Below, in pieces: positions 36,026-44,962 of a stretch of DNA of 64,000 nt; the stretch's first letter is position 1; every line of letters begins with the position of its first letter. A model generated the notes under the pieces. That model made no database searches. It was given only the letters and a program-made list of their open reading frames with translations, and was not told where the DNA came from. The stretch covers positions 1 through 64,000 of the forward strand of contig NZ_JAMZIK010000005.1 of the NCBI RefSeq assembly GCF_024178315.1, in the 5' to 3' direction. Source of the stretch: Siccirubricoccus soli (lineage in GTDB: Bacteria; Pseudomonadota; Alphaproteobacteria; Acetobacterales; Acetobacteraceae). A program made the translations under genes and the position numbers.

Positions 36026-39000
36026 TCAGGGCAGGACGCTCGTCTGCCGGTCGCCCTCCGCCAGCTCCGCCAGCGCCTGGCACGCTTTGGCCGCTTCCCC
36101 CGCGGCGCCCTGCGCCTCGGCGACGGCCACTGCCTGGCGCAGCGCCGCGGCGGCCGCGGCGGCATCCCGCCCGGCCAGCGCCGCGCCGCGCAAGCGCAGC
36201 AGCACGGCATCGAGGAAGCGCAGCCCGTTGCCCTCCGCGCCCGCGAGCCCGGCCGCGGCATGGCGCTCCGCCGCCGCAGCGTCGCCGGTGCGCAGATGCG
36301 CATCGGCCAGCAGCATCTCGGCATAGGGCTGCATCAGCCCGCCGCCGGTCCCGGCATAGGCGGCCAGCCCTGCCTCCAGGCGGCGGATGGCGGCGGCATC
36401 GCCCAGCATCGCCTCCGCCGTGCCCGCCAGCATCTCGCCCCAGGCATCCCAGTAGGGAAAGCCGCTCTCGCGCGCCAGGCGGACCGCCTCCTCCGCCCGG
36501 TCCAGCGTCGCCGTGGGCTCCCCCCGCCATTGCTGCAGCGAGGCCGAGAAGCACAGGGCGAAGGCCTGGCTGTGCGGATGCGCCAGCTCGGCGGCAAGCG
36601 CAAGCGCCGCGGCATCGGCCTCCAGCGCCGCCTCCGCCTTGCCGCGGAACCACAGCGCCCAGCCGAGCGCGCAGAGCGTCAGCACCCCAGGGTCGGAGCC
36701 GTATTCGAAGCGCTGCGGTGCGTCGCGCTCCCGCTCGTAGAGCGCCCAGGCCTGGCGGAGCATCGCCTCCGCCCGGGCGAATTCGCCGCAATAGAGGGCG
36801 AGCAGCCCGCCAAGGCGCCGCGCCTGCACCTGCATCCCCGGATCGCCGAGCCGCTCCGCCAGGCGGAGCAGCCTGCCGCCCACCCGGCGCGCCACCTCCA
36901 GCCTCCCGCGCACGATGTAGAAGGTCTGCAGCCCGTAGAGCGCGCGGAAGGCCATCGGCGTCTCGGTGATGCCCTGGCTCTCGGCCAGCGCCGCGTCGAA
37001 GGCGGCCTCCACCTCCGGCGCGCCATTGCCGCGGGTGACGAGGTACTGGGTGCCGAGCGCCATGCGCAGCCGCAGCATGGTCTCGGCGCGCTGCGCCGCA
37101 TCCGCGAAGCGGCCGGCCGGCACCGTCTCCGCCAGCTCCAGCGCCTGGCCGAAATGCGCCGCCGCCTCCACGCTGGCGGAGCGGGCGGCGGCGGCGATGC
37201 CGGCGGCTTCCCAGGCGGCCACCGCTTCCATCGTCATGCCGGCGAGGGTCAGGTGGTTGGCCAGCACCTCGGGCTGCGCCGCGACATCGCCGCCGCTGCC
37301 GTCCCGCAGCACCTCCGCGATGCGGCGATGGATCCGCCGCCGCCGCGCCAGCAGCATGGACTGGTAGATCGCATCCTGGATCAGCGCATGGTGGAAGGCG
37401 TAGGTCGCCGTCTCGCCGCTGCCGAGGCGGGAGAGGAAGCGCTCCGCCACCAGCCGGTCGAGCGCGGCGTCGAGCTGCGCCAGCTCCACCTCCCCGGTCG
37501 CCGCCGCGAGCCGGCGGCTGAAGCTGCGGCCGAGGGCGGAGCAGAGCTGGGCAACCGGCCGCGCCGGGCCGAGGCGGTCGAGCCGCGCCAGGATGGAGCC
37601 CTGCAGCGTCGTCGGGATGGCCAGCGGCTGCGGCCGCGCCCCACCCTCCCCGAGCGCGCCGGAATCGAGCACCGCCCGCAGCAGCTCCTCGACGAAGAGT
37701 GGCACGCCCTCCGTGCGCTCCTGGATCTGCCGGCGGATCGCCTCCGGCAGCGGCCGGGTGCGGGTGAGGGAGTCGATCATCCGCCCGGTATGCTCCGGCG
37801 CCAGCCGCCGCAGCTCGAGCTGCGTCACGGCAGGATGGGCCATCCAGCCCTCCTCCAGCTCCGGCCGGGTGGTGAGCAGCGCCAGCATGGCCATGCCGGG
37901 CAGGCGGTCGAGCAGCAGCTCCAGCAGGCTGCGGGTCGAATCATCCGCCCAGTGGACATCCTCGATGACCAGCATCAGCGGCCGCTCGGCGGCGCGCATC
38001 GCCAGGTAGTCCAGCACCGCGCCGAAGCTGCGCTGGCGGCGGAGCTGCGGCGTGCCCTCCATGCCGCTGCCCTGACCGGGAAAGAGCAGCTCGACCAGCC
38101 CCTCGGTCATCGCCGCCCGCGCCTCGGGCGCCAGGGCCGCGAAGCGGGCCTCCAGCCGCTCCCGCACCGCCTCCACCGGGGTGGCGCGGGGCAGGTCCAG
38201 CAGGCGCAGCATCGCCTCCACCGCCGGTTGCAGGGCGGCGGTCTGGTGTTCCGGGAGGCATTGCAGCCCGACGCAATTGTCGTCCGGGATGCGGCTGCGT
38301 AGTTCCTGCAGCAGGCGGGACTTGCCGACCCCGGCCTCACCGCGCAGCAGGACTGCCCGCCCTGCCCCGCCCGCCGCGCCCTCCCAGGCGCGCCGCAGCA
38401 GGGCCAGCTCCTCCTCCCGGTTCACCATCGGCGTCAGCGCCTGGCTGGCTTCCAGCCGCGTGGTCGCCCCGGTGGTGCCCAGCACCTCGAAGGCCTCCAC
38501 CGGCCGCGGCAGGCCGCGCAGAAGCTGCGGGCCGAGCGCCCGGCCCTGGAAGTAGCCGCGCACCGCGCCCCAGGTATCGGCGCTGACCACCAGCGCATTC
38601 GGCGCCGCGGCCTGGTGCAGCCTTGCGGCGAGGTTCGGCCCCTCGCCGACCAGCGCCATCCTCTCCCGTGCGGCGCCGGAGCCGAGATCGCCCACCATCA
38701 CCAGCGCGGTGTGGATGCCGATGCGCAGCGCCAGCGCCGGCTGCCCCTCCACCGCCAGCCGCTGGTTCACCTGGCGCATGGCGGCGAGCACGGCGAGGCC
38801 GGCGCGCACCGCCCGCACCGGGTCGTCCTCATGCGCCCTCGGGTAGCCGAAGCAGGCGAGGATGCCGTCGCCGACATGCCGGGTGACATGGCCGCCCTGG
38901 GCCTCGATCGCCGCCACCGCCGCCTGGCGGTAGAGCAGGATGACGGCGCCGAGTTCCTCGGGGTCCAGCCGGGTGGACAGGCCGACCGAATCGACCAGGT

Positions 39001-39268
39001 CGCAGAACAGCACGCTGACCGGGCGGCGCTCCGCCTGGGGCGCGGCGAAGGTGCCGGCTTCCGCCCGCCGGCCGGCGGGCGGGGCGGACGGGGTGCCGAA
39101 GGCCCGGCCGCAGGCGCCGCAGAAGCGGAATTGCGCCGGCTGGGACGCGCCGCAGCCCTCGCAGCGCCGGGCCAGCGCGGCGCCGCAATGCCCGCAGAAC
39201 CGGCCGCTGGCCGGGTTTTCCTGGCCGCAGCCCGCGCAGGCGATGGTCGCGCCGATCGGCTCGGTCAT
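36026..39268 (-). CDS. Zinc-ribbon class III nucleotide cyclase / AAA-type ATPase / TPR protein
   Basis: 1,080 residues from the ATG at 39268. Residues of about 10-55 are a double zinc ribbon with paired CxxC knuckles (CAGCGQ, FCGHCG, CEGCGA, FCGACG). Residues of about 83-265 form a class III cyclase domain with metal aspartates in LFCDLVDSVGLS and RHVGDGILACFGYP. From about 300 there is an ATPase of the STAND/AAA type (Walker A LRGEAGVGKSRLL, Walker B LMLVIEDVHWADDS), then TPR-like helices to the C-terminus. This build is common in proteobacteria as a large signalling protein. Effector and partners are unknown. It diverges from the S8/radical SAM cluster. Confidence 0.94.
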   Translation of the reverse strand: MTEPIGATIACAGCGQENPASGRFCGHCGAALARRCEGCGASQPAQFRFCGACGRAFGTPSAPPAGRRAEAGTFAAPQAERRPVSVLFCDLVDSVGLSTRLDPEELGAVILLYRQAAVAAIEAQGGHVTRHVGDGILACFGYPRAHEDDPVRAVRAGLAVLAAMRQVNQRLAVEGQPALALRIGIHTALVMVGDLGSGAARERMALVGEGPNLAARLHQAAAPNALVVSADTWGAVRGYFQGRALGPQLLRGLPRPVEAFEVLGTTGATTRLEASQALTPMVNREEELALLRRAWEGAAGGAGRAVLLRGEAGVGKSRLLQELRSRIPDDNCVGLQCLPEHQTAALQPAVEAMLRLLDLPRATPVEAVRERLEARFAALAPEARAAMTEGLVELLFPGQGSGMEGTPQLRRQRSFGAVLDYLAMRAAERPLMLVIEDVHWADDSTRSLLELLLDRLPGMAMLALLTTRPELEEGWMAHPAVTQLELRRLAPEHTGRMIDSLTRTRPLPEAIRRQIQERTEGVPLFVEELLRAVLDSGALGEGGARPQPLAIPTTLQGSILARLDRLGPARPVAQLCSALGRSFSRRLAAATGEVELAQLDAALDRLVAERFLSRLGSGETATYAFHHALIQDAIYQSMLLARRRRIHRRIAEVLRDGSGGDVAAQPEVLANHLTLAGMTMEAVAAWEAAGIAAAARSASVEAAAHFGQALELAETVPAGRFADAAQRAETMLRLRMALGTQYLVTRGNGAPEVEAAFDAALAESQGITETPMAFRALYGLQTFYIVRGRLEVARRVGGRLLRLAERLGDPGMQVQARRLGGLLALYCGEFARAEAMLRQAWALYERERDAPQRFEYGSDPGVLTLCALGWALWFRGKAEAALEADAAALALAAELAHPHSQAFALCFSASLQQWRGEPTATLDRAEEAVRLARESGFPYWDAWGEMLAGTAEAMLGDAAAIRRLEAGLAAYAGTGGGLMQPYAEMLLADAHLRTGDAAAAERHAAAGLAGAEGNGLRFLDAVLLRLRGAALAGRDAAAAAAALRQAVAVAEAQGAAGEAAKACQALAELAEGDRQTSVLP

Positions 39269-39655
39269 ACGGAAGGTCCTGGCATGGTGAGACCCCCAGC
39301 ACGGAATGGCCTTGCGGTCTGTGGCAAGAGTCGCAACTGCCGTCTCTTCTCCGCTGTCCTGGCCGGTTCCGTCCAGCCCCCGAAACCATCCGCCACGGCG
39401 CCACCCCGGGTAACGGTCGCGCCGGACGCCTCTCGATATCGTGTGGCGCGGCACAGTATCCGCATATCGTTACTCTGCATACACTAAGATTGTGGACATT
39501 TGACGGACATTGATAGCTTGCGGGGACTGGCGTCATCCGGCGGGCCAAACCCGCTTGCGCTCCTCCGCAACCTCGATATTGATCGCATGTGACGGCCCGG
39601 GTTGCGATCCAGCCGGGCGGATCGCTCAATCACGATGCCGGAAGGATGGCTCGGT
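39269..39655. promoter_or_regulatory. Divergent region upstream of the S8/radical SAM cluster
   Basis: 387 bases between the cyclase start and the protease start. It contains an AT-richer core at about 39440-39510 and a direct repeat GGACATT (39494-39500 and 39505-39511, an 11-base period) that could bind a regulator on one helix face. Confidence 0.4.
39500..39592 (+). CDS. Candidate small peptide ORF (30 residues, TTG start)
   Basis: A short frame just upstream of the S8 protease encodes a peptide starting MTDIDSLRGLASSGGP and ending LLRNLDIDRM. The start codon is TTG and the ribosome site is weak, so this may not be translated. It is listed because peptide-modifying clusters usually carry a small precursor gene near the protease and radical SAM genes. 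Confidence 0.2.
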   Translation: MTDIDSLRGLASSGGPNPLALLRNLDIDRM

Positions 39656-41761
39656 ATGGGGAACCTGTCGCTGCAACGCGTGGCGGACGATAGCGGCCCG
39701 CTGCCGTGGCTCGACCGCGCCAAGGCCGGGCCGCGCCTGGCGATGATGGTGGCCCGCGCCCAGGCCCGGGCCCGGCCGGACGGCATCGCCCGGGTCTTCG
39801 TGCGCAGCCGGCGCTTTCCCTTCGACGCGGCCGGGAAGCCGATCCTGCCCGGCCTCGACCCCGGCTTCGTCACGGATCTCGAGACGGGCGAGGTCTTCGC
39901 CCCCGGCACGCCAGCCCCGGCCAGGGCCGCCGCGGCCTATCTTTACACCACCCGCGTCCTGCTGGCCGGCGCCGCGCCGCGCCATGGCGGGCCGGGCTGC
40001 ATCCCGCTCGGCCGGCTGCTGGCGGAGCAGCATGTGGACTGGGTGCGGGAAGCGCAGCGGCTGCGCACCCAGCTCGACTGGTCCACGGCCGAGATCGGCG
40101 CCTGCGATCCCCGCGCCGCGGGGAGGACCCGCGACGTCGGCGGGGCCTGCGCGGGCGAGGGCGCGATCATCGGCGTCGCCGATTACGGCGTCGATTTCGC
40201 CCATGCCAATTTCCGCGACGCGGAAGGGCGCACCCGGCTGCTGGCAATCTGGGACCAGAATGGCGCACCGGCCGCGCCGGGCGGCCTGCCGCGCGGGCGG
40301 GCGATAGAGCGGGCCGAGATCGACGCCGCGCTGCAGGCGCCGGGCTGCCCCTACGCGGCGCTCGGCTACCACCCGCACGACAATTACTACACGGACCGCA
40401 AGGCCGCCGACCAGGAAGGCGCGCACGGCACCCATGTGCTCGACATCGCCGCCGGCAATGGCGCCGCCACCGGCCTGCCGGGCGTCGCGCCGGGGGCGGA
40501 GCTGGTCTTCGTGCAACTGCCCGCCTTCGACTGGAAGAACCCCGGCGACCTGGCCCAGGGCGCCTGGGTGTACGAAGCCGCGGCCTTCATCTTCGAGCGC
40601 GCGGCGCGGGCGCGGAAGCCGGCGGTGGTCAATCTCAGCCTGACCACCAATACCGGCACGCATGACGGCACCAACCCGGTGGAGCTGGCGCTGGCCGCGC
40701 TGCTGCGCGCCCCGGGCCGCGCCGTTGTCGTCTGCGCCGGGAACGAACGCAGCAAGCGGATCCATGCCGCCGGGCTGGCGCAGCCCGGGGCGCCGCAATC
40801 CCTGGCCTGGCGGCAGCCGGCGCATGACAGCATCCCCAACCAGCTCCTGCTCTGCCATGAGGGGGAGGAGGCGCTGGCCCTGACGCTGGCCGCGCCGGCC
40901 AAGGAGGGCGCCGCCTGCAGCGTGGCGCTGCCCGAAGCGGATGGCGAATACAGCCTCCGCTGGCAGGACAGGACCATCGGCACGGTGGTGACGCGCGGCG
41001 CCCGGCCGCCAGGCGTGGCGGGGGCGGCGCCGCCGCTCCGGCAGGTCGCCGTCACCCTGCTGGCGGATATGGATGGCGAGGCGGATGAATGGCGCCTGAC
41101 GCTGACGGCCGGGGCACAGCCGGTGGCCTTCCACGCCTGGATCGAGCGCGACGACCCGGACCAGTCCTGGTTCGCCACCTCGGCTGCCCCGGGCTGCACC
41201 CTGGGCTCCCTCGCCTCCTGCGACGAGGTCATCGTGGTTGGCGCCTATGACGCGCTGGCGCCGCTGCACCGGCCGCCCGCCACCTTCAGCTCCGAGGGGC
41301 CGACGCGGGACGGGCGGGCGAAGCCGGATCTCATCGCGCCCGGCGTCGGCATCCTGGCGGCACGCTCGCTGCGGGGCGATCCGCGGCAGGCCGGAGGGCG
41401 CCGACGGGGACGGCCGGAGGGCACCGTCGGCACCGGCACCAGCCAGGCAGCGCCGCATGTCACGGGCGCAGTGGCGCTACTCTTTGCGGCGGCAGGCAAT
41501 TGGGCGCTGACCATGTCCGGCACGTTCCTACGCGACCTGCTGCGGGAGACGGCGCGCCGCGACACGCTGACCCCGCAGGCAGCGGGCTGGGACCCGCATG
41601 CCGGCTGCGGCCGGCTGGCGGTGCGGGCGGCGCTGGACGCCCTGCCCGGGCGCCTCGACCCGCCCCGGGAAGCGATGGCCGCCCCCACGGTGGCGAAAGA
41701 GGCAGCGCTGGCCGTCGCGCCCGGGCCGGCGGGCGCGGCCGGCGAGGCAGCCGCCGAATGA
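39656..41761 (+). CDS. Subtilisin-like (S8) serine protease, apparently cytoplasmic
   Basis: 701 residues with an ATG at 39656 after GGAAGGA; an ATG at 39635 is an alternative. A 165-residue N-terminal region of unknown fold comes first. The catalytic triad is complete: Asp in IIGVADYGVDFAHANF, His in GAHGTHVLDIAAGNG, and Ser in GTGTSQAAPHVTGAVALL. A beta-rich insert of about 180 residues lies between the His and Ser regions. There is no signal peptide, unusual for S8 enzymes, and this fits intracellular processing of a peptide or leader. The stop overlaps the radical SAM start in an ATGA junction. QhpE, a subtilisin-like leader peptidase that works with the radical SAM enzyme QhpD, is a precedent for this pairing. 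Confidence 0.93.
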   Translation: MGNLSLQRVADDSGPLPWLDRAKAGPRLAMMVARAQARARPDGIARVFVRSRRFPFDAAGKPILPGLDPGFVTDLETGEVFAPGTPAPARAAAAYLYTTRVLLAGAAPRHGGPGCIPLGRLLAEQHVDWVREAQRLRTQLDWSTAEIGACDPRAAGRTRDVGGACAGEGAIIGVADYGVDFAHANFRDAEGRTRLLAIWDQNGAPAAPGGLPRGRAIERAEIDAALQAPGCPYAALGYHPHDNYYTDRKAADQEGAHGTHVLDIAAGNGAATGLPGVAPGAELVFVQLPAFDWKNPGDLAQGAWVYEAAAFIFERAARARKPAVVNLSLTTNTGTHDGTNPVELALAALLRAPGRAVVVCAGNERSKRIHAAGLAQPGAPQSLAWRQPAHDSIPNQLLLCHEGEEALALTLAAPAKEGAACSVALPEADGEYSLRWQDRTIGTVVTRGARPPGVAGAAPPLRQVAVTLLADMDGEADEWRLTLTAGAQPVAFHAWIERDDPDQSWFATSAAPGCTLGSLASCDEVIVVGAYDALAPLHRPPATFSSEGPTRDGRAKPDLIAPGVGILAARSLRGDPRQAGGRRRGRPEGTVGTGTSQAAPHVTGAVALLFAAAGNWALTMSGTFLRDLLRETARRDTLTPQAAGWDPHAGCGRLAVRAALDALPGRLDPPREAMAAPTVAKEAALAVAPGPAGAAGEAAAE

Positions 41762-42786
41762 GCGCCGGGCCGCCCAAGCCGCCGCACCGCAACCCGGTGC
41801 TGGAGCGGCCGCTGAAGGTCACGCTCTCCTTCACCGATAGCTGCAACCTCAACTGCCGCCACTGCTACGCCGATTGCAGCGCGACGCCGAAGCCGGACGA
41901 GCTCTCCGCCGCCGAATGGTGCGGCATCCTTGACCGGCTGGAGGCGGATGGCGTCATCGGCCTCTACATCGAGGGCGGCGAGCCGCTGCACCGGCCGGAT
42001 TTCCTGGACGTGCTGCGGCATGCGGCGGGGCGCTTCCACATCCAGCTCCGCACCCATGGCACGCTGGTGACGCCGGAAATGGCGGCGGTGCTGCGCCAGG
42101 AATGCCGCATCGCCACCCTGCTGGTGGACATCATGGGCCCGGATGCCGCGACGCATGATGCGACGACCGGCGTCCCGGGCAGCTTCGAACGCGCCACCGC
42201 CGGCATCACCGCCGCCCTGGCGGCGGGCATCGACACCCAGATGCTCACCATCATGACGCGGTGGAACGTGGCGGGGCTGCAGGGCTGGGTCGATCTCGCG
42301 GCGCGGCTCGGCGTCGCCACCGTCGGAATCCTGCGGCCCTACCCGCTCGGGCGGCTGAAGCGGCGCTGGGCGGAGGCGTCGCTCAGCCTCGACGAGATGC
42401 ACGCCGCGCTGGAGGCGCTGCGCCTGCCGCCGGGGATGCGGCTGATGCAGTCCTGGCACCCGAACAACGGCAATTGCTGCTGGCAGACCGCGGCGATCGA
42501 CGCCCGCGGCAATTCCATCGGCTGCGCCTATCTCCGCGAATACGTGCATCTCGGCAATCTGCGGGAGGTGGCCTTCCTCGACACCTGGAACCATCCGCTG
42601 CACCGGGAGCTGCGCTCCGGCGCGGTGACGGAGGCCTGCGGCGACTGCGCCTCCAGCCAGGGCTCCCATGGCGGCTGCCGTTCCACGGCGTTCGCCTTCC
42701 ATGGCCGCTGGGACGCGCCCGACCCCTTCGACCGCGCCACCAACAACGGAGTGGACCTGCGTGTTCTCCCCAAGCATCCGGTATAG
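41758..42786 (+). CDS. Radical SAM protein with SPASM-like auxiliary cysteines
   Basis: 342 residues. The SAM-cluster motif CNLNCRHC follows the strand LKVTLSFTDS. YIEGGEPLHRPDF is the usual GGEP motif. The C-terminal region carries clustered cysteines (GNCCWQ, IGCAYLREYVHLGNL, ACGDCASSQGSHGGC) in a SPASM/twitch-like arrangement for an auxiliary iron-sulfur cluster. SPASM enzymes modify peptides or protein side chains, often guided by a PqqD-like RRE domain, which is encoded next. Translation is coupled to the S8 protease (4-base overlap), and its end overlaps the PqqD-like gene by 26 bases. The modified residue cannot be predicted. Confidence 0.92.
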   Translation: MSAGPPKPPHRNPVLERPLKVTLSFTDSCNLNCRHCYADCSATPKPDELSAAEWCGILDRLEADGVIGLYIEGGEPLHRPDFLDVLRHAAGRFHIQLRTHGTLVTPEMAAVLRQECRIATLLVDIMGPDAATHDATTGVPGSFERATAGITAALAAGIDTQMLTIMTRWNVAGLQGWVDLAARLGVATVGILRPYPLGRLKRRWAEASLSLDEMHAALEALRLPPGMRLMQSWHPNNGNCCWQTAAIDARGNSIGCAYLREYVHLGNLREVAFLDTWNHPLHRELRSGAVTEACGDCASSQGSHGGCRSTAFAFHGRWDAPDPFDRATNNGVDLRVLPKHPV

Positions 42787-43102
42787 CCAGGCGCCCGGCC
42801 TGCGGCTGCGGCCGGTGCGGGAGCTTGGGGTCTGCGTGGTCTTTGCGGCGGAGGAGGCGCGGCTCTACCGCCTCAACGCCCAGGCTTGGCTGGTGCTGGC
42901 GCTGTGCCGCGAGGGGCTGAGCGGGCCGGCGCTGCAGGCGGCCTGGCGGGAGGCGGTGGCGCCGGAGGATGCGGCGCTGGAGGGACGGCCGGCCGAATGC
43001 CTGCAGCAGGCAGTGGAGCTGCTGCTGGCCAGGCGGCTGCTGCGGCAGGATGGGGTGGCCTCGCAGGAGGCACTGGCGGAAGCGGGAGGGGGCGATGGCT
43101 GA
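42761..43102 (+). CDS. PqqD-like peptide-recognition protein
   Basis: 113 residues from a GTG at 42761, preceded by GGAG with nine bases spacing. The segment GVCVVFAAEEARLYRLNAQA followed by WLVLALCREGLSGPALQAAW has the PqqD pattern: a beta-strand wing, then helix-forming LN.A.W..L.L..EG. A second helical pair follows. PqqD-type RRE domains bind leader peptides and hand them to a radical SAM enzyme. The overlap with the radical SAM gene supports a shared function. No ATG exists in a sensible place, so the GTG start is preferred. The C-terminal 40 residues extend beyond the usual PqqD length. Confidence 0.75.
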   Translation: MFSPSIRYSQAPGLRLRPVRELGVCVVFAAEEARLYRLNAQAWLVLALCREGLSGPALQAAWREAVAPEDAALEGRPAECLQQAVELLLARRLLRQDGVASQEALAEAGGGDG

Positions 43103-43739
43103 GAACGAGCTGGAGGATATCAAGGCGCTGCTGCGGCGGGGCGGGCTGCGCGGCGCGCCGGAGGTGGTGGAGATCCGGCCGGAGATCCGCTCCGCCGGCG
43201 CCTGGCACCTGATCGACCCGGATTACGAACCCGACCGGCCAGCGCAGCCATCTCAGCCGCCCACGGGCACGCCGCAGACCCCGGCGCCGACCACGCCCGG
43301 AGCGGAACAGCCGCAGGAGCCGGCCCCGCAGCCTGGCTTCGCGCCCGGCATGATGCTGCGCCAGGTCACCTATTTCGTGCCGACGGCGGAAGCCGCACGG
43401 TTCCAGGACTGGCTGTTCCGCAACGAGCGCTACCTGCACCAGCTGGCGCCGAAGGGGGTGACCTATCTCGGCACCTATGGCGTCTTCGGCAAGGGCGGCA
43501 CCTACGCGACCTTCTGGCGCTATGATTCCTTCGCCGCGATCCAGCGCATGGCCCAGGCGGTGTCCGACCCGCTGAGCGATTTCGGCGGCTTCCTGCGGGT
43601 GCTGCAGCAATATCCGCAGATCCGGGTGGCCAGCGACTATGCGGAGCAGCTCTACCTGCCAGCGCAGTCGAGCGGGCTGCTGACCCCTGGGGTGACGCGC
43701 GACGAGCAGCCGGGCGGGGCGCGGGCGCCGCACGGCTAG
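43095..43739 (+). CDS. Unknown protein of the S8/radical SAM cluster
   Basis: 214 residues; ATG at 43095, overlapping the PqqD-like gene by 8 bases. There are three parts. An N-terminal segment of about 50 residues (ENELEDIKALLRRGGLRG, AGAWHLIDPDYEPD) comes first, then a proline/threonine/glutamine-rich linker (about 50-85). A C-terminal domain of about 110 residues follows, whose YFVPTAEAARFQDWLF, TYLGTYGVFGKGGTYATFW and YDSFAAIQRMAQA segments suggest a ferredoxin-like alpha/beta barrel fold of the NIPSNAP/EthD kind. It has no signal peptide. Its place at the end of the coupled cluster suggests it is the substrate, a scaffold, or an accessory enzyme. I cannot choose between these. Confidence 0.8.
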   Translation: MAENELEDIKALLRRGGLRGAPEVVEIRPEIRSAGAWHLIDPDYEPDRPAQPSQPPTGTPQTPAPTTPGAEQPQEPAPQPGFAPGMMLRQVTYFVPTAEAARFQDWLFRNERYLHQLAPKGVTYLGTYGVFGKGGTYATFWRYDSFAAIQRMAQAVSDPLSDFGGFLRVLQQYPQIRVASDYAEQLYLPAQSSGLLTPGVTRDEQPGGARAPHG

Positions 43740-44143
43740 GGCGGTTCCAGGCCGGGCGGAATCGCTTCGCGCCCCGGTCAACCGGCGGCAGGAGAAGCTG
43801 GAGGGGGTTTCACGCCGGCACGGCCACCGTGAGACCGCTACAGCGGGCTAGCGTGTCTGCTCAGTCGTTCCATGCCGATCGAGCGTTGCGGCCGGCCTTC
43901 ACATCGAACGCTACTGCCGTGCGCCTGACTGCGGCCTTGCAATCAAGCTGCGCGCGCGACGCAAATCCGGCAGGCTGCTGACAAGGCCGGGTGTCGGCGC
44001 CGCCTTTGCCCCGATACGAGGCGAAGGCATGGTTCGCGTGGCCCGGGGCACCGCGCCGCGGCAGGCCGGGCGCCCCGGCGGCGCGTCCTGGCCATGCGGA
44101 TCCGCAGCACCTGCGGCCACTGCCGCAGCGAGGGAGGCATTCC
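43740..44143. other. Intergenic region between the cluster and the SDR gene
   Basis: 404 bases without a supported gene. Its first 30 bases (GGCGGTTCCAGGCCGGGCGG) resemble sequence right after the stop of the small lipoprotein at 58819, perhaps part of a dispersed repeat. GGCCACCGTGAGACCGCTACAGCG near 43820 shows weak dyad symmetry only. Confidence 0.4.
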
Positions 44144-44878
44144 ATGACGTCGCCACTCACCGGCCGCGTGGCCCTGGTCACCGGCGGATCCCGCGGCATC
44201 GGCGCCGCGATCGCGCTTGCCCTGGCCAAGGCCGGTGCGGCCGTCGGGGTCAATTACCGCGCCCGCGCGGCGGAGGCCGAGGCGGTCGCCGCGACCATCA
44301 CCCGGGGCGGCGGGCGGGCCCTCGCCATCCAGGCCGATGTCTCGGAGGGCGGTGCCGTCGCCCATATGGTGGAGAGCGTCGCCCGCCAGCTCGGGCCGGT
44401 CGATATCCTGGTGAACAATGCCGGCATCGCCCCGGTCCGCGGCATCGACGAGCTGACCGAGGCGGAGTTCGACGCGACGCTGGCGGTGAACCTGAAATCC
44501 GCCTTCCTCTGCACCCAGGCGGTGCTGCCGCAGATGCGCGCCCGGCGCTGGGGGCGCATCGTCAACATCTCCTCGGGCGCGGCGCGCGGGGCGGGGGCCG
44601 TGGGCGTGCACTACAACGCCTCGAAGGCCGGGCTGGAGGGGCTGACGCGCGGCTATGCCGCCCGGCTGGTCAAGGAGGGGATCACGGTGAATGCGGTGGC
44701 GCCGTCCCTGATCGAGACCGACATGGTGAAGGCCGGCATCGCCCAGACGCCGGCACGCATCCCGCTCGGCCGGTTCGGCACGGCCGAGGAGGTGGCGCAG
44801 GTGGTGATGATGCTGGTGGGCAATGCCTACATGACGGGCCAGACGGTGGCGCTCTGCGGCGGCATGGCCTTCAACTGA
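44144..44878 (+). CDS. Short-chain dehydrogenase/reductase, FabG-like
   Basis: 244 residues; ATG at 44144 after AGGGAGG. Classical SDR features: cofactor loop [20 protein letters not shown], catalytic Ser in [14 protein letters not shown] active site (Tyr and Lys), and a C-terminal GGMAFN. The Arg in NYRARA after the second beta strand favours NADP(H). It would reduce a 3-oxoacyl or other carbonyl substrate. It lies alone and not next to fatty-acid genes, so a specialised oxidoreductase is as likely as a second FabG. Confidence 0.93.
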   Translation: MTSPLTGRVALVTGGSRGIGAAIALALAKAGAAVGVNYRARAAEAEAVAATITRGGGRALAIQADVSEGGAVAHMVESVARQLGPVDILVNNAGIAPVRGIDELTEAEFDATLAVNLKSAFLCTQAVLPQMRARRWGRIVNISSGAARGAGAVGVHYNASKAGLEGLTRGYAARLVKEGITVNAVAPSLIETDMVKAGIAQTPARIPLGRFGTAEEVAQVVMMLVGNAYMTGQTVALCGGMAFN

Positions 44879-44962
44879 AGGCTGCGGGCGGCCAGGTCAT
44901 GGCCCTGCGGCGCGCCGGTGCCGTCCCGGGCAGTGGACCCGCCGCCCGACCCGGTGCCGATC

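Noticed and set aside
36026-39268. The cyclase/ATPase/TPR protein as a defence-type STAND ATPase
   Set aside because: The zinc ribbon, class III cyclase domain and ATPase/TPR order match common proteobacterial signalling proteins, and no defence genes are nearby.
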